A DNA stretch of 64,000 nt from Bedellia somnulentella (taxonomy: Eukaryota; Arthropoda; Insecta; Lepidoptera; Bedelliidae). The position numbers and the translations under genes are program-made. The notes under the pieces were generated by a model. It made no database searches. It saw only the letters and a program-made list of their open reading frames with translations, and was not told the origin of the DNA. This document shows, in pieces, positions 42,187-51,943 of the stretch; position 1 is the stretch's first letter; every line of letters begins with the position of its first letter. The DNA lies in the NCBI GenBank assembly GCA_963576735.1, contig OY755178.1, forward strand, positions 15,562,001-15,626,000. The letters are read 5' to 3'.

Positions 42187-44875
42187 GACATGTCTATGGT
42201 TACTGCAGCATGATATACCCATATAAGGAACGATTGATAAAAACTTTGCATACGCCGGCAACACAGCAGTTGACTTATCGACGGGTGTTTTGAGAGGACG
42301 TCCGCACGGAGGGGTGGCTCTGTTATGGCGAAAAGACTTATTTCCCTGTGTGTCGGTCATTCAGTGTGCGTCTTCTAGGTATAAAAGTTTCGTTAGACAG
42401 TGGTTCGATGATAATTTTCTCGGTGTATATGCCCACTGATGAACAGGAAAATTTAAGTGACTTTACCCAGTGTTTAGCAGAAATGTATGCAATTATTGAG
42501 AATGACAATGTGGATTTAGTGTATCTATTGGGTGATTTTAATGCACACCCAAATATGCCTTTCTTTAACGAACTCATGTGCTTCTGTAAGGATCAACAAC
42601 TGTTTGTAGTGGACACCGAGCTGCTGCCAAAGGACTCTTATACCTATGTGAGTGACAGTCACGGTTGTAGGAGGTGGCTAGATCACTGTATAACTACTGA
42701 AATGGCAAGGCAAACGGTTGTTGAAGCTAAGATCTTATATGATGTGTTTTGGTCTGATCATATTCCTATAGCTATTGTGTGTAACTTAGATAAGAGCATA
42801 CCTAAGAGGTCTGTGAACAGGGAGAGGAACGAAATATTGTTGAGGGGAGTTATATGGGGAGAAAGAGAAGAGTCGCAAATAAATAAATAAAGTGACATAT
42901 GTAATGTAAAGTTAAAACACGTTGATTTTCCAAATGAACTTGAGTTGTGCTGTGATAACATTTGTCAAGTAATAGACCATAGAAATACAATAGATAGGAT
43001 GTATAATACTATTGTTACTATACTAAAGGAAGCAGCTGTAGCAAGCTCTGATACTGTAGGGCGTAGAAGGGGTGGCTATGTCACAGGCTGGAACAAACAT
43101 GCACATCAAAAGGCGAGGCTATGCTTTCAGAACTGGTGTTTATGGGGTAAGCCTAAGTCTGGTCTGGTTTATGAAGAAATGTGCTCTTCGAGAAAAGTTT
43201 TTAAAGCTAAATTAAAATATTGTCAAAATCACAAGGACCAAATAAAGATGGATATCATTGTGGAACATCATAATTCTAAGAATTTCGGACAATTCTGGAA
43301 AGCAACTGGTAAGCTCAGCACTAAGTTAAGTTTGCCAGTTAGTGTAGGGGGTGTTGGTGAGCCCAGTGACATAGCCAACCTTTTTATGCGGCATTTTGCT
43401 GTAGAACCCATTCCAGGAGACCCGTGTGTGCAGATGTGCGATGCTGATAGTTGTGTAAGCGACAAGCCTATCAGAATAGCATCACCAGACATAGCCAAGG
43501 TCATCCGACAAATGGCTGGAGGTAAGTCGCCCGGTCATGATGGACTCAGCATCGAGCATCTGCAATATGCGGGTATCCATCTCCCTAGAGTTCTCTCCAT
43601 GTTTTATACATTTTGCATTAGATACAGTTACCTGCCGTCCGATCTTATGAGGGCCGTAGTGGTGCCTCTCATTGACAATAGGACAGGAGACGCCTCTGAC
43701 AGATCCAACTATAGACCAAATCTAAATCTAAATCAAAGTGTGACGCTAAACGATGCCCAGTTTGGTTTTCGGAACGGGCTATCTACAGAGTCCGCAGTTC
43801 TTTGTCTGAAGCACACTGTTCGATACTACACGGACAGGAATACACCGGTATATGCGTGCTTCTTGGATCTGTCACAGGCGTTTGACCGTGTCTCCTATGA
43901 CGTATTATGGAAGAAACTGTTCAAGACGCAGCTGCCTTCTGAAATAACATATTTATTTAAATATTGGTATGGCAACCAAAGTAACTGTGTTCGGTGGGAC
44001 GGAATGTATTCAGGTGAATATAAGTTGAGGTGTGGTGTGAGACAGGGAGGACTTAGTTCACCCACACTGTTTAATTTGTATATGAATGAGTTGATTGAGA
44101 GGCTCAGCGGTGCAGGTGTTGGGTGCTCAGTGGATGGGTGTTTTATTAATAACATAAGTTATGCCGACGATATGGTGCTGCTGAGCCCCTCAGTCAGCGC
44201 CCTTAGGACTTTGTTGAAGATTTGTGAGAAGTATGCCGTAGCTCATAGACACAGGTATAACGTTGCGAAGAGTGAGCTACTAGTTTTTAAATCTGGCACT
44301 AAAACATACTCACCGCCACCAATTACTCTTCATGACCCTCCTTTACAGCAGGTGACAAAATTTAAATATCTTGGTCACTGGGTTACGGATGATTTAAAAG
44401 ATGATGAGGACATGGAACGGGAGCGTAGGGGACTGGCAGTCAGGGGCAATATGCTCGCTCGCAGGTTCGCACGGTGCTCGTATGAAGTGAAAATCACTCT
44501 TTTCAAAGCATATTGCCAAACCCTGTACACATGAAGCCTGTGGACCAATTTGACCAAGAAGGCTGCCAATGCACTACGAGTCCAATATAACAATGCCTTC
44601 AGGGGGTTGCTGGGTCTGCCCTGGCGCTGCAGCGCATCGGGAATGTTTGCTGCGTGGGATACCGATGGCTTTCATGCGGTGTTGAGGAAGAGGTCAGCTT
44701 CACTGTGGGAAAGAGTGCGGGGCAGTACCAGCACCCTCCTGAAGGTTATTGCTGAAAGGGTGGATTGCCATATACAGGCTTACTGGATGTCCACTCATAT
44801 ACATAGTAATTATTTATTTAAGTTCTACTAACATAGATACTAAGTCTTGTTTACTAATAAATATAATTGTATGGA
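42187..44875 (+). pseudogene. non-LTR retrotransposon with endonuclease and reverse transcriptase, degraded
   Basis: The endonuclease part starts near 42187 in one frame (RGRPHGGVALLWRKD) and shifts near 42362 into the open stretch to 42890 (SMIIFSVYMPTDEQ, YLLGDFNAHPN, SDHIPIAIV). RT occupies 42945-44534: GGKSPGHDGLSIEHLQY, CFLDLSQAFDRVSYDVLW, RCGVRQGGLSSPTLFN and catalytic NNISYADDMVLLSPS, then KSELLVFKSG. A stop at 44532-44534 is followed by continuing C-terminal sequence to about 44831, AATAAA and an ATTC-repeat tail. Several RT residues between NYRP and NDAQFGFR are replaced by short filler. It belongs to the jockey/LOA-like LINEs, but I cannot fix the clade. It is dead from the frameshift and stops. 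Confidence 0.88.
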
Positions 44876-44884
44876 TATTTTTAA

Positions 44885-45025
44885 GTCTAAAATATTTTTT
44901 TTCTTTCATTCATTTTTCATTCATTCATTCATTTCATTCATTCATTCTACTCAGTCACGTGATAGTGTGTTCGTACAAAGCGGCGATAGGCCTGCCCCTA
45001 TACTCTTTAACATCAGATCACATAC
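44885..45025 (-). repeat. ATTC microsatellite and S2 fragment
   Basis: A CATTCATTCATT tract (LINE tail) is followed by an S2 piece, GGCGATAGGCCTGCCCCTAT. Confidence 0.6.
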
Positions 45026-45254
45026 ATTTGCATAATATGTCCAGGTATTCTTTCGGAAATGTACGGTGTGAACGTTGAATTGAGTTATCCAAAGCCTTAG
45101 TCATAACTATTTGTAATTACGAGCAACCTTTAGCGTGTGCGACAGCTAAAAAATCAGACATTGGCTATTAGCTAAAGATTGTTGTACCGATCTAAGCTGC
45201 CAATACACAAATATACGTGCGTTTTATTTGTAAAATTTATTAATAACTCTCAGT

Positions 45255-45400
45255 TCAAACGTTTACACCATATATCCCTGAAGGGGTTGGCAGAGGTACT
45301 TCAGAACATCACGTGACATTGTCTCCTGGGGATCAGAGTACCCACGTTTTGCTTGGACAGTGTACTCACGTTATAGGGGAAACTTCTTTACACTAAAAGA
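45255..45400 (+). repeat. S2 dispersed repeat copy
   Basis: It carries CCCTGAAGGGGTTGGCAGAG, AGAGTACCCACGTTTTGCTT and GGACAGTGTACTCACG, the reverse of 62230-62660. No gene is visible from 45400 to 45990. Confidence 0.6.
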
Positions 45401-45992
45401 ATTCAAAAACTGGACAAAACGCATTGTTCTAGAAGGTTATGTTATCCTGGTGATAAGCTCGAGTAGGTACTACGTATGACCGCTATTGCATTCTTAATTT
45501 CACAATGTTACCGTATTGTTATCAATTTATCACTCTTCACAATTGTCTTTATCAACTTCCTCGAAGCGGAAAATTTGCTGAGTTTATTATTTTGTTAGTT
45601 TTAAATAGAAAACAATCACGTTTATGAAATCACTTTAATGTAGGTTAATATACTCCTAGTAAGTGTGTGGCTAGGAAAGTGGCAGCGGGCATTTAATTTC
45701 TTATGAAGCTTATGATTTCGACAAAATGAAGTATTCGAAATGAGTATAGTCGTTGGGGTTTCTGCACCAAAAAGGTATAATGCTATAAGGCTGCGCTTTC
45801 TGTTTACCTGCTCGTTTCTAGCTTGCTGTAATTCATTCATGTGTTTCAAGTATTAATTTAAAAATATTCTGGTCTATTAGGCTTGATTTGTGGTCTTTGA
45901 GTTTTTATTGTGTGTCAGATCTCTATTTATGATTATGTTTTAGCATTAAATAGGGATTTAATACGCATTTTTTTCATCTCAATAATCAGGTC

Positions 45993-46567
45993 TGTGGGAA
46001 CAGCAAAGATATACTGGCCAGTACACCCTGCTGTGTACCAACTTAGAATTTGTATTTATGTTTAGCTAGAGAAACATTTCGATACCGCGATGTACGATTT
46101 TTTATGACGCTGCTAGTATGCGAGTGAGTTCGCCGTCTAGCGGTCGCCACAGTACTCCCCTCCTAGTCGATAGACGATATCGAAGAGCTAGGAGGTACCT
46201 GTTACCAATAGTAGAGAGGGACTAGTGTGCGAGCGAGTTCGCCGTCTAGTAGTAGAGTGCAGTGTGAGCAGTGAGGCAGAGTAGCGTGCCAGTAGATGCT
46301 CGGTAGGGTGAGTAGAGTAGTTTGGTAAGGTAAGCGAGGAGTATAAGATGTGGGTAGATTGAGAAATGTAGTAGAAAGATTCGTCATGTTGTTGTCGGGG
46401 GTCACCACTGTGGGAACAGCAACGATATACTGGCCAGTACACCCTGCTGTGTACCAACTTAGAATTTGTATTTATGTTTAGCTAGAGAAACATTTCGATA
46501 CCGCGATGTACGATTTTTTATGACGCTGCTAGTATGCGAGTGAGTTCGCCGTCTAGCGGTCGCCACA
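45993..46567 (-). mobile_element. 575-bp TRIM retrotransposon, copy 1
   Basis: Two 159-bp direct repeats (45993-46151 and 46409-46567) enclose 257 bp. On minus each LTR begins TGTGGCGACC and ends GTTCCCACA. GGTC flanks both sides (45989-45992 and 46568-46571) as a 4-bp duplication. Minus-strand TGGTGACCCCCGACAAC follows the 5' LTR by one base (primer-binding site) and AGGAGGGGAGTAC precedes the 3' LTR (polypurine tract). This is the layout of a terminal-repeat retrotransposon in miniature. A 61-codon open stretch starts at ATGACG but shows no gag motif. Same structure as 57090-57664. Confidence 0.92.
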
Positions 46568-46757
46568 GGTCTTTTATGGCGACTATACTATAAATAATAT
46601 TTATCTCACCTCCTTTTACCACCACCTCCCTTTAGCTGGCTCGGTGTAGTTTTGTTAGTTTAAAATCGTCAGTTTCCTAGCCACACTTTTCTATGCATCT
46701 GCATTATCTATCATAAGATATGCTCAAGTATCACGACTGATAACAGAAACACGGTAA

Positions 46758-46764
46758 TATAAAA
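46758..46764 (+). promoter_or_regulatory. TATA box of the mucin-like gene
   Basis: TATAAAA lies 84 bp before the ATG at 46848. A start about 30 bp downstream would fall near the ACGATCAAAACA text, leaving a short leader. This is inferred from position only. Confidence 0.5.
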
Positions 46765-46847
46765 CGGCAGATCTTACGATCAAAACAACAAACAAGTTTG
46801 ATTTGTTCCACCATTACATATATTATTTTTCCGTCCTAATATCTAAA

Positions 46848-49800
46848 ATGGTGTCTCTAACTCACATTGTTTTGTGTTCAGTAGTTGGATTGGTAAGTTA
46901 ATTTTATAAATTGAAAGGGTAGTTAGTTTATTTATAAGGGTAGCTGTGTAGTGTCGGCTTAGAATAGCACTACCCCATTTCTTCCGGTGGGTGTACGTGA
47001 GAGGCGACTAACGGTATTGGGGCTTTTTAAGGGATTTTTTGGGCGATGCGGTTGGAGATCCATCACCAACAACCTTTATTTTTACCATCTTTTCCCCACT
47101 CACATTTCCAAAAGTGACTGAGGAATTTCTAATTCCTTAGCTCTAGCTACCCCTTCTAGGGAAATATAGCCGTGAGTATATATATGTAGTTTGATAGTGT
47201 AAAATACCTTGGCTAGGGTAGCCAAGGTATTTTACACTTGTATATCCCATATACAAGACAAAAATCAGCAAAATGTGTGGCCTATTGTTACACGCTACTA
47301 CAATAAAGCTAGCACATTGAGTGAACAATAGCATCGATGTCTGGATTCAATATCATATCTGTGTTTATTGAACACAACTGTAGTCCTTGAATCTGTAACT
47401 AGCTTTTGTGACTCCTTGTCAAGGGTTCGTATCCTGATAAAGATTGTTTGAAGATGAATACGAAACCTCATAGTACACAATTCTTGTTTTCTTTTTAGAA
47501 ATTGGTTTAGTAAATATCTAGTTCGTGACCCACATCACTGGAATCTTTTACTGTATTTGACCGTATATGCTTATTTATTTATAAACCTCTACATGTCGTT
47601 GTAGAGAGGTTTGTCAAGATCGTACTAAGTGGCGATCGATAGTCTCTGCCTACCCCAATGGGAATATAGGCGTGAGTATAAGTAAGTAAGTAAGTATGTC
47701 GTTGTCTTTCTTGCATCAATTAAAAGTGTTTTTTATTAAGTAGTTATTCGAATAATCCATAGCTGTGTCCGCTTAGAATAGCACTACTCCGTTTCTACCG
47801 GTTGGTGTTCGTAAGTGGCGACTAAGGGTATTGGGGCTTTTAATGAATTTTTGGGCGATGCCGTTGGAGACCCATCACCAACAACCTTCATTTTAACATC
47901 TTTTCATTTAACTTCCAAAAGTGGCTGAGGAATTTTTAATTCCTTAATTCTGGCTTCTCTTTCTAGGGATTTATAGCCGTGAGCATATGTTTATGATCGG
48001 AATAATAAAAAATATACTTTATTCTTACCATTTATTTTGTCGTAAAATTCTTACGCAAAAGAAAACTAAACAATTAGTCGATGGCACTTAAAGAATTCCA
48101 ATATAGTTTCTATCTGCTGAACTAAGTTAAACCTGTCTCTCAGAAGTCTCAGGATATCAAAGATTACCACTTTTCTTCCGACGACGGTTAGTGAATAATA
48201 AACAAAGGTACAATTGACCTTTCTTTTTGATAGAAAACTTTATGTATATCGGTCCCACATCACCTCTCTTTCTTTGCTTATGAGTAGCTATAAATATTGT
48301 TTATTAAAAAAACTGTGCAATATTTCATGACTATTTCTAACTACAAGACCTGCTTATAATAAAAAATCTATCATTTAAATATCATGTCTGTATGTAAAAA
48401 AATATGATTTTTATAATTTTCCCGGGATTAGGAGAATTCTATATATTTAACTTTACAATTAACCTACCTTATTTCATCAACCATTGCTGTGTAGTGTCGG
48501 CTTAGAATAGCACTACCCCATTTCTGCCGGTGGGTGTGTACGTAAGAGGCGACTAACGGTATTGGGGCTTTTAAGGAATTTTTGGGCGATGCAGTTGGAG
48601 ACCCATCAGCAATTACCTTTATTTTACCATCTTTACCCCACTCAGCTTTCTAAAAGTGGCTGAGGAGTTTCTGATTCCTTAGTTCTGGCTTTACCCCTTC
48701 TAGGGATTTACAGCCGTGAGTATATGTATGTATGTATTTCATCAACGTGGAGTACAGGCGTGATTAAGTAACAAACATCTCAACATCCGAAAAAAAAAAC
48801 CTCTTTCACCCTTTTAGAGAAGAATTTTATCCCTCCCCACCTACATAGTTTATTTTTAATTGTAATCAAAAATATACATACCCCAATTTTAACCCTAAAT
48901 GGATTTTAAATTCCAAGTTTCTACCACACAATTTCGCTCAGCTAATATGCTCTGAAGAATTAGGAAAATAGTGGAATAGTACAGTATTAATCTGACAGAC
49001 GATTGGGGCTAATTGGTATAATACCGATACAAATAACTTAAAATATTTTTTCTACAGGTAGCAATAGTAGCATTGACTACGGGTGAAGAAGTTTCACCTC
49101 GTTTTGTTTTATGGCAGCCGTGTAACTACACCGAGGCGCCGGTAAGTACGAAAATTTTGATCTTAACATAAATAACTACGAGTAGTATAGGCTGTGTAGT
49201 GCCTCGGCTTAGAGTGGCACCACCCCTTTCTACCCACGGGTGTCGTATGGGGCGACTCACCACCATACCATCACAAGTTACCATAAAGATACTTAATTTC
49301 TATCATCTTCTCCCCTATCAACCTCCAAATGTGGCTGAAGAGATTCTAGATTATAGCTATATATATATATATATATATATGATTTAAAATATAATTTAAA
49401 TCATACATTCGAAAGTGTGAGTTAAACCATTTAAAGTTTCACTCTATTTAAATGAATCATAATGAATCGTGTGTCAGTGTCACTCGCTGCCCAGATTAAT
49501 GGATCTGTAAAGTTCTTTCATGACGCTAGCTTTAATATTGGCCTGATATCCATTTTATCACTTCTTTTTTCATATACTTCGATTCTTTTACGTTTATTTC
49601 TATCATCTTTCGCCGTACTTCACTTTAAATACTTTTTTTTCACGCCATTATCTTCGAAGAGATGGCAGGGGTATTATTTCGCTACATGATGTATTTACGT
49701 GATGGGGGCATGTATGTATGACTATGATTACCTTAGAATAATGGGCTATATCTATATCATGTTTTACAATAAATATTTATAAAGAAACCACTCATATAAC

Positions 49801-51642
49801 TTTAGATTAAAAAAGAATACCACCAAGTCTGAAAAATACACAGGTCCTTTCAAATCAATGTTACTTTCGATATTGAATTTGTGTTTGTGAATATGATATT
49901 TTTTTTATGTGTATTTAAGTTTTTTTTTATTCAATTCTATTATGTACTGAATATTCTTGTTACAGACAAATGTAACAATTAAGATTAAGTAATAGTTTTA
50001 TTTTAAGATACCTTCAAAATTATCCTTATTATGCTCATTTAATCAGCTTAAAACCAGTATTATATTAAACATTATTATTTTTTAGGGAGAGTCATGTGCT
50101 GATTGCGACACTCGGTTCATTTGTACTAAGCTCGGAGGTTTTGAACAGCGCTGCTCGTGGCCATGGGCGCGCCATTGCGTCAACGGAACCTGCCAGTCAG
50201 AGCCCAGCAAAGAGTGCGCACGACCACCACCTACAGAGGACCCACCAACTACAACGGGACCGACTAGTACAGCTATTAACTCTACTACCACTCTGAGTAC
50301 AAGTACTAGTACAACTACTTACTCTCCTACCACTCTGAGTACAAGTACTAGTACAACTACTTACTCTCCTACCACTCCGAGTACAAGTAATAGTACAACT
50401 ACTTACTCTCCTACCACTCCGAGTACAAGTAATAGTACAACTACTTACTCTCCTACCACTCTGAGTACAAGTACTAGTACAACTACTTACTCTACTACCA
50501 CTCTGAGTACAAGTAATAGTACAACTACTTACTCTCCTTCCACTCCGAGTACAAGTAATAGTACAACTACTTACTCTCCTACCACTCCGAGTATAAGTAA
50601 TAGTACAACTACTTACTCTCCTACCACTCCGAGTACAAGTAATAGTACAACTACTTACTCTCCTACCACTCCGAGTACAAGTAATAGTACAACTACTTAC
50701 TCTTCTACCACTCTGAGTACAAGTAATAGTACAACTACTTACTCTCCTACCACTCCGAGTACAAGTAATAGTACAACTACTTACTCTCCTACCACTCCGA
50801 GTGCAAGTAATAGTACAACTACTTACTCTCCTACCACTCCGAGTACAAGTAATAGTACAACTACTTACTCTCCTACCACTCTGAGTACAAGTACTAGTAC
50901 AACTACTTACTCTCCTATCACTCTGAGTACAAGTACTAGTACAACTACTTACTCTCCTACCACTCCGAGTACAAGTAATAGTACATTTACTTACTCTCCT
51001 ACCACTCCGAGTACAAGTAATAGTACAACTACTTACTCTCCTACCACTCCGAGTACAAGTAATAGTACAACTACTTACTCTCCTACCACTCTGAGTACAA
51101 GTAATAGTACAACTACTTACTATCCTACCACTCCGAGTACAAGTAATAGTACAACTACTTACTCTCCTACCACTCCGAGTACAAGTAATAGTACAACTAC
51201 TTACTCTTCTACCACTCTGAGTACAAGTAATAGTACAACTACTTACTCTCCTACCACTCCGAGTACAAGTAATAGTACAACTACTTACTCTCCTACCACT
51301 CCGAGTACAAGTAATAGTACAACTACTAACTCTCCTACCACGCTGAGTACAAGTAATAGTACAACTACTTACTCTCCTACCACTCTGAGTACAAGTAATA
51401 GTACAACTACTAACTCTCCCACCACTCTGAGTACAAGTACTAGTACAACTACTTACTCTCCTTCCACTCCGAGTACAAGTAATAGTACAACTACTAACTC
51501 TCCTACCACGCTGAGTACAAGTAATAGTACAACTACTTACTCTCCTACCACTCTGAGTACAAGTAATAGTACAACTTCTAACTCTCCTACCACTCTGAGT
51601 ACAAGTACTAGTACAACTACTGCTGCACCTACAACCGCTTAA
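46848..51642 (+). CDS. secreted mucin-like protein, three exons (561 aa)
   Basis: Exons 46848-46892, 49058-49141 and 50086-51642 join in phase 0 with good GTAAGT donors and AG acceptors. Residues 1-24 (MVSLTHIVLCSVVGL + VAIVALTTG) are a signal peptide. A small Cys-rich domain follows: CNYTE, CADCDTRFICTKLGG, FEQRCSWPW, CVNGTC and EC, probably a disulfide-bonded extracellular module; it has some likeness to chitin-binding or peritrophin-type domains but not a full match. A Pro/Thr linker leads to 32 repeats of 14 residues (SPTTPSTSNSTTTY and variants) and a short tail APTTA. About 10 of 14 residues are Ser/Thr and most units hold an N-S-T sequon, so heavy O- and N-glycosylation is expected. 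A gut, cuticle or silk-gland coat is possible. Intron 1 holds four repeat insertions. AATAAA is at 51719-51724. Confidence 0.85.
46943..47185 (+). repeat. S1 SINE-like copy, well preserved (family reference)
   Basis: S1 is about 235 bp: GCTGTGTAGTGTCGGCTTAG at the 5' end, CGACTAACGGTATTGGGGCT and AAAAGTGACTGAGGAATTTC in the middle, and TAGCCGTGAGTATATATATG at the 3' end. At least 15 whole or partial copies are in this window. The 3' end resembles that of the RTE LINE fragments (GGCGTGAGTATAAGTAAG). It has no coding capacity; a clear pol III A/B box is not obvious, so SINE is a working label. Confidence 0.8.
47197..47237. repeat. perfect 19-bp hairpin
   Basis: GTGTAAAATACCTTGGCTA (47197-47215) is followed by GGG and its exact inverse (47219-47237). 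It lies in intron 1 of the mucin-like gene, just after an S1 tail. Confidence 0.9.
47585..47697 (+). pseudogene. RTE-type LINE 3' end fragment
   Basis: AGAGAGGTTTGTCAAGATCG, then AAGTGGCGATCGATAGTCTC and TGCCTACCCCAATGGGAA match the LINE end at 4190-4260. The tail is GGCGTGAGTATAAGTAAG repeats. Confidence 0.7.
47762..47992 (+). repeat. S1 SINE-like copy
   Basis: It runs from AGCTGTGTCCGCTTAGAATA to TAGCCGTGAGCATATG; some internal loss. Confidence 0.7.
48486..48738 (+). repeat. S1 SINE-like copy
   Basis: It runs from GCTGTGTAGTGTCGGCTTAG to CAGCCGTGAGTATATGTATG with a TATG tail. Confidence 0.75.
49188..49383 (+). repeat. S1 SINE-like copy, diverged, ending in an AT microsatellite
   Basis: GGCTGTGTAGTGCCTCGGCT starts it. 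The 3' part is AGCTATATATATATATAT instead of the usual tail. It lies in intron 2 of the mucin-like gene. Confidence 0.6.
50281..51624 (+). repeat. 32 tandem 42-bp units in the mucin-like gene
   Basis: The unit (TCTCCTACCACT, CCGAGTACAAGT, AATAGTACAACTACTTAC) repeats 32 times with no net length change: the distance from first to last unit start is exactly 31 x 42 bp. The variants are CTG/CCG, AAT/ACT and a few single changes. All units stay in frame on plus. Confidence 0.92.
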
Positions 51643-51718
51643 GTGCTTCAAACTAGCGGGGCAGCATGAAGTATGAAGAATTCATGCGTTTATTTCTAAG
51701 TGAATCTTTATGGTTCCG

Positions 51719-51724
51719 AATAAA
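51719..51724 (+). terminator. poly-A signal of the mucin-like gene
   Basis: AATAAA lies 77 bp after the stop codon, with T-rich text following. Confidence 0.7.
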
Positions 51725-51788
51725 TGTTTTTCGATAATTTTTAAATATTTTTATTTAGAATTTGCGGATTTCGAGTAGTACCCTTATA

Positions 51789-51930
51789 GTTTTAATCTTT
51801 TTGTTCATAAAAACCTCATGTGGGGATTATTACTAATAAATAAAGAATAAATAAAGGAAAGAAATTTTTTGTTTTTTTTTTGCCCCGCCTGTGGCGAAAT
51901 TTTTCTTTCCTTTATTTATTCTTTATTTAT
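51789..51930 (+). mobile_element. S3 retroposon copy with 13-bp TSD
   Basis: TAGTACCCTTATA stands at both sides (51776-51788 and 51931-51943). Inside, AAAACCTCATGTGGGGA and the S3 3' tail (CGAAATTTTTCTTTCCTTTA) are present, but the tRNA-like core is lost and replaced by an inverted copy of the tail, giving a perfect 34-bp inverted repeat (51831-51864 and 51902-51935). Confidence 0.75.
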
Positions 51931-51943
51931 TAGTACCCTTATA

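Noticed and set aside
44749..45078. 109-aa frame downstream of the LINE
   Set aside because: It runs through the LINE tail, the ATTC microsatellite and an S2 repeat.
50281..51624. CRISPR-like regular array
   Set aside because: It is a coding tandem repeat in a eukaryotic gene with no spacers.
50197..51651. 484-codon open frame on the minus strand, Cys/Arg/Ser-rich
   Set aside because: It is the mirror of the 42-bp in-frame repeats of the plus-strand mucin-like gene, which has signal peptide, splice sites and poly-A signal; the minus frame has none of these.
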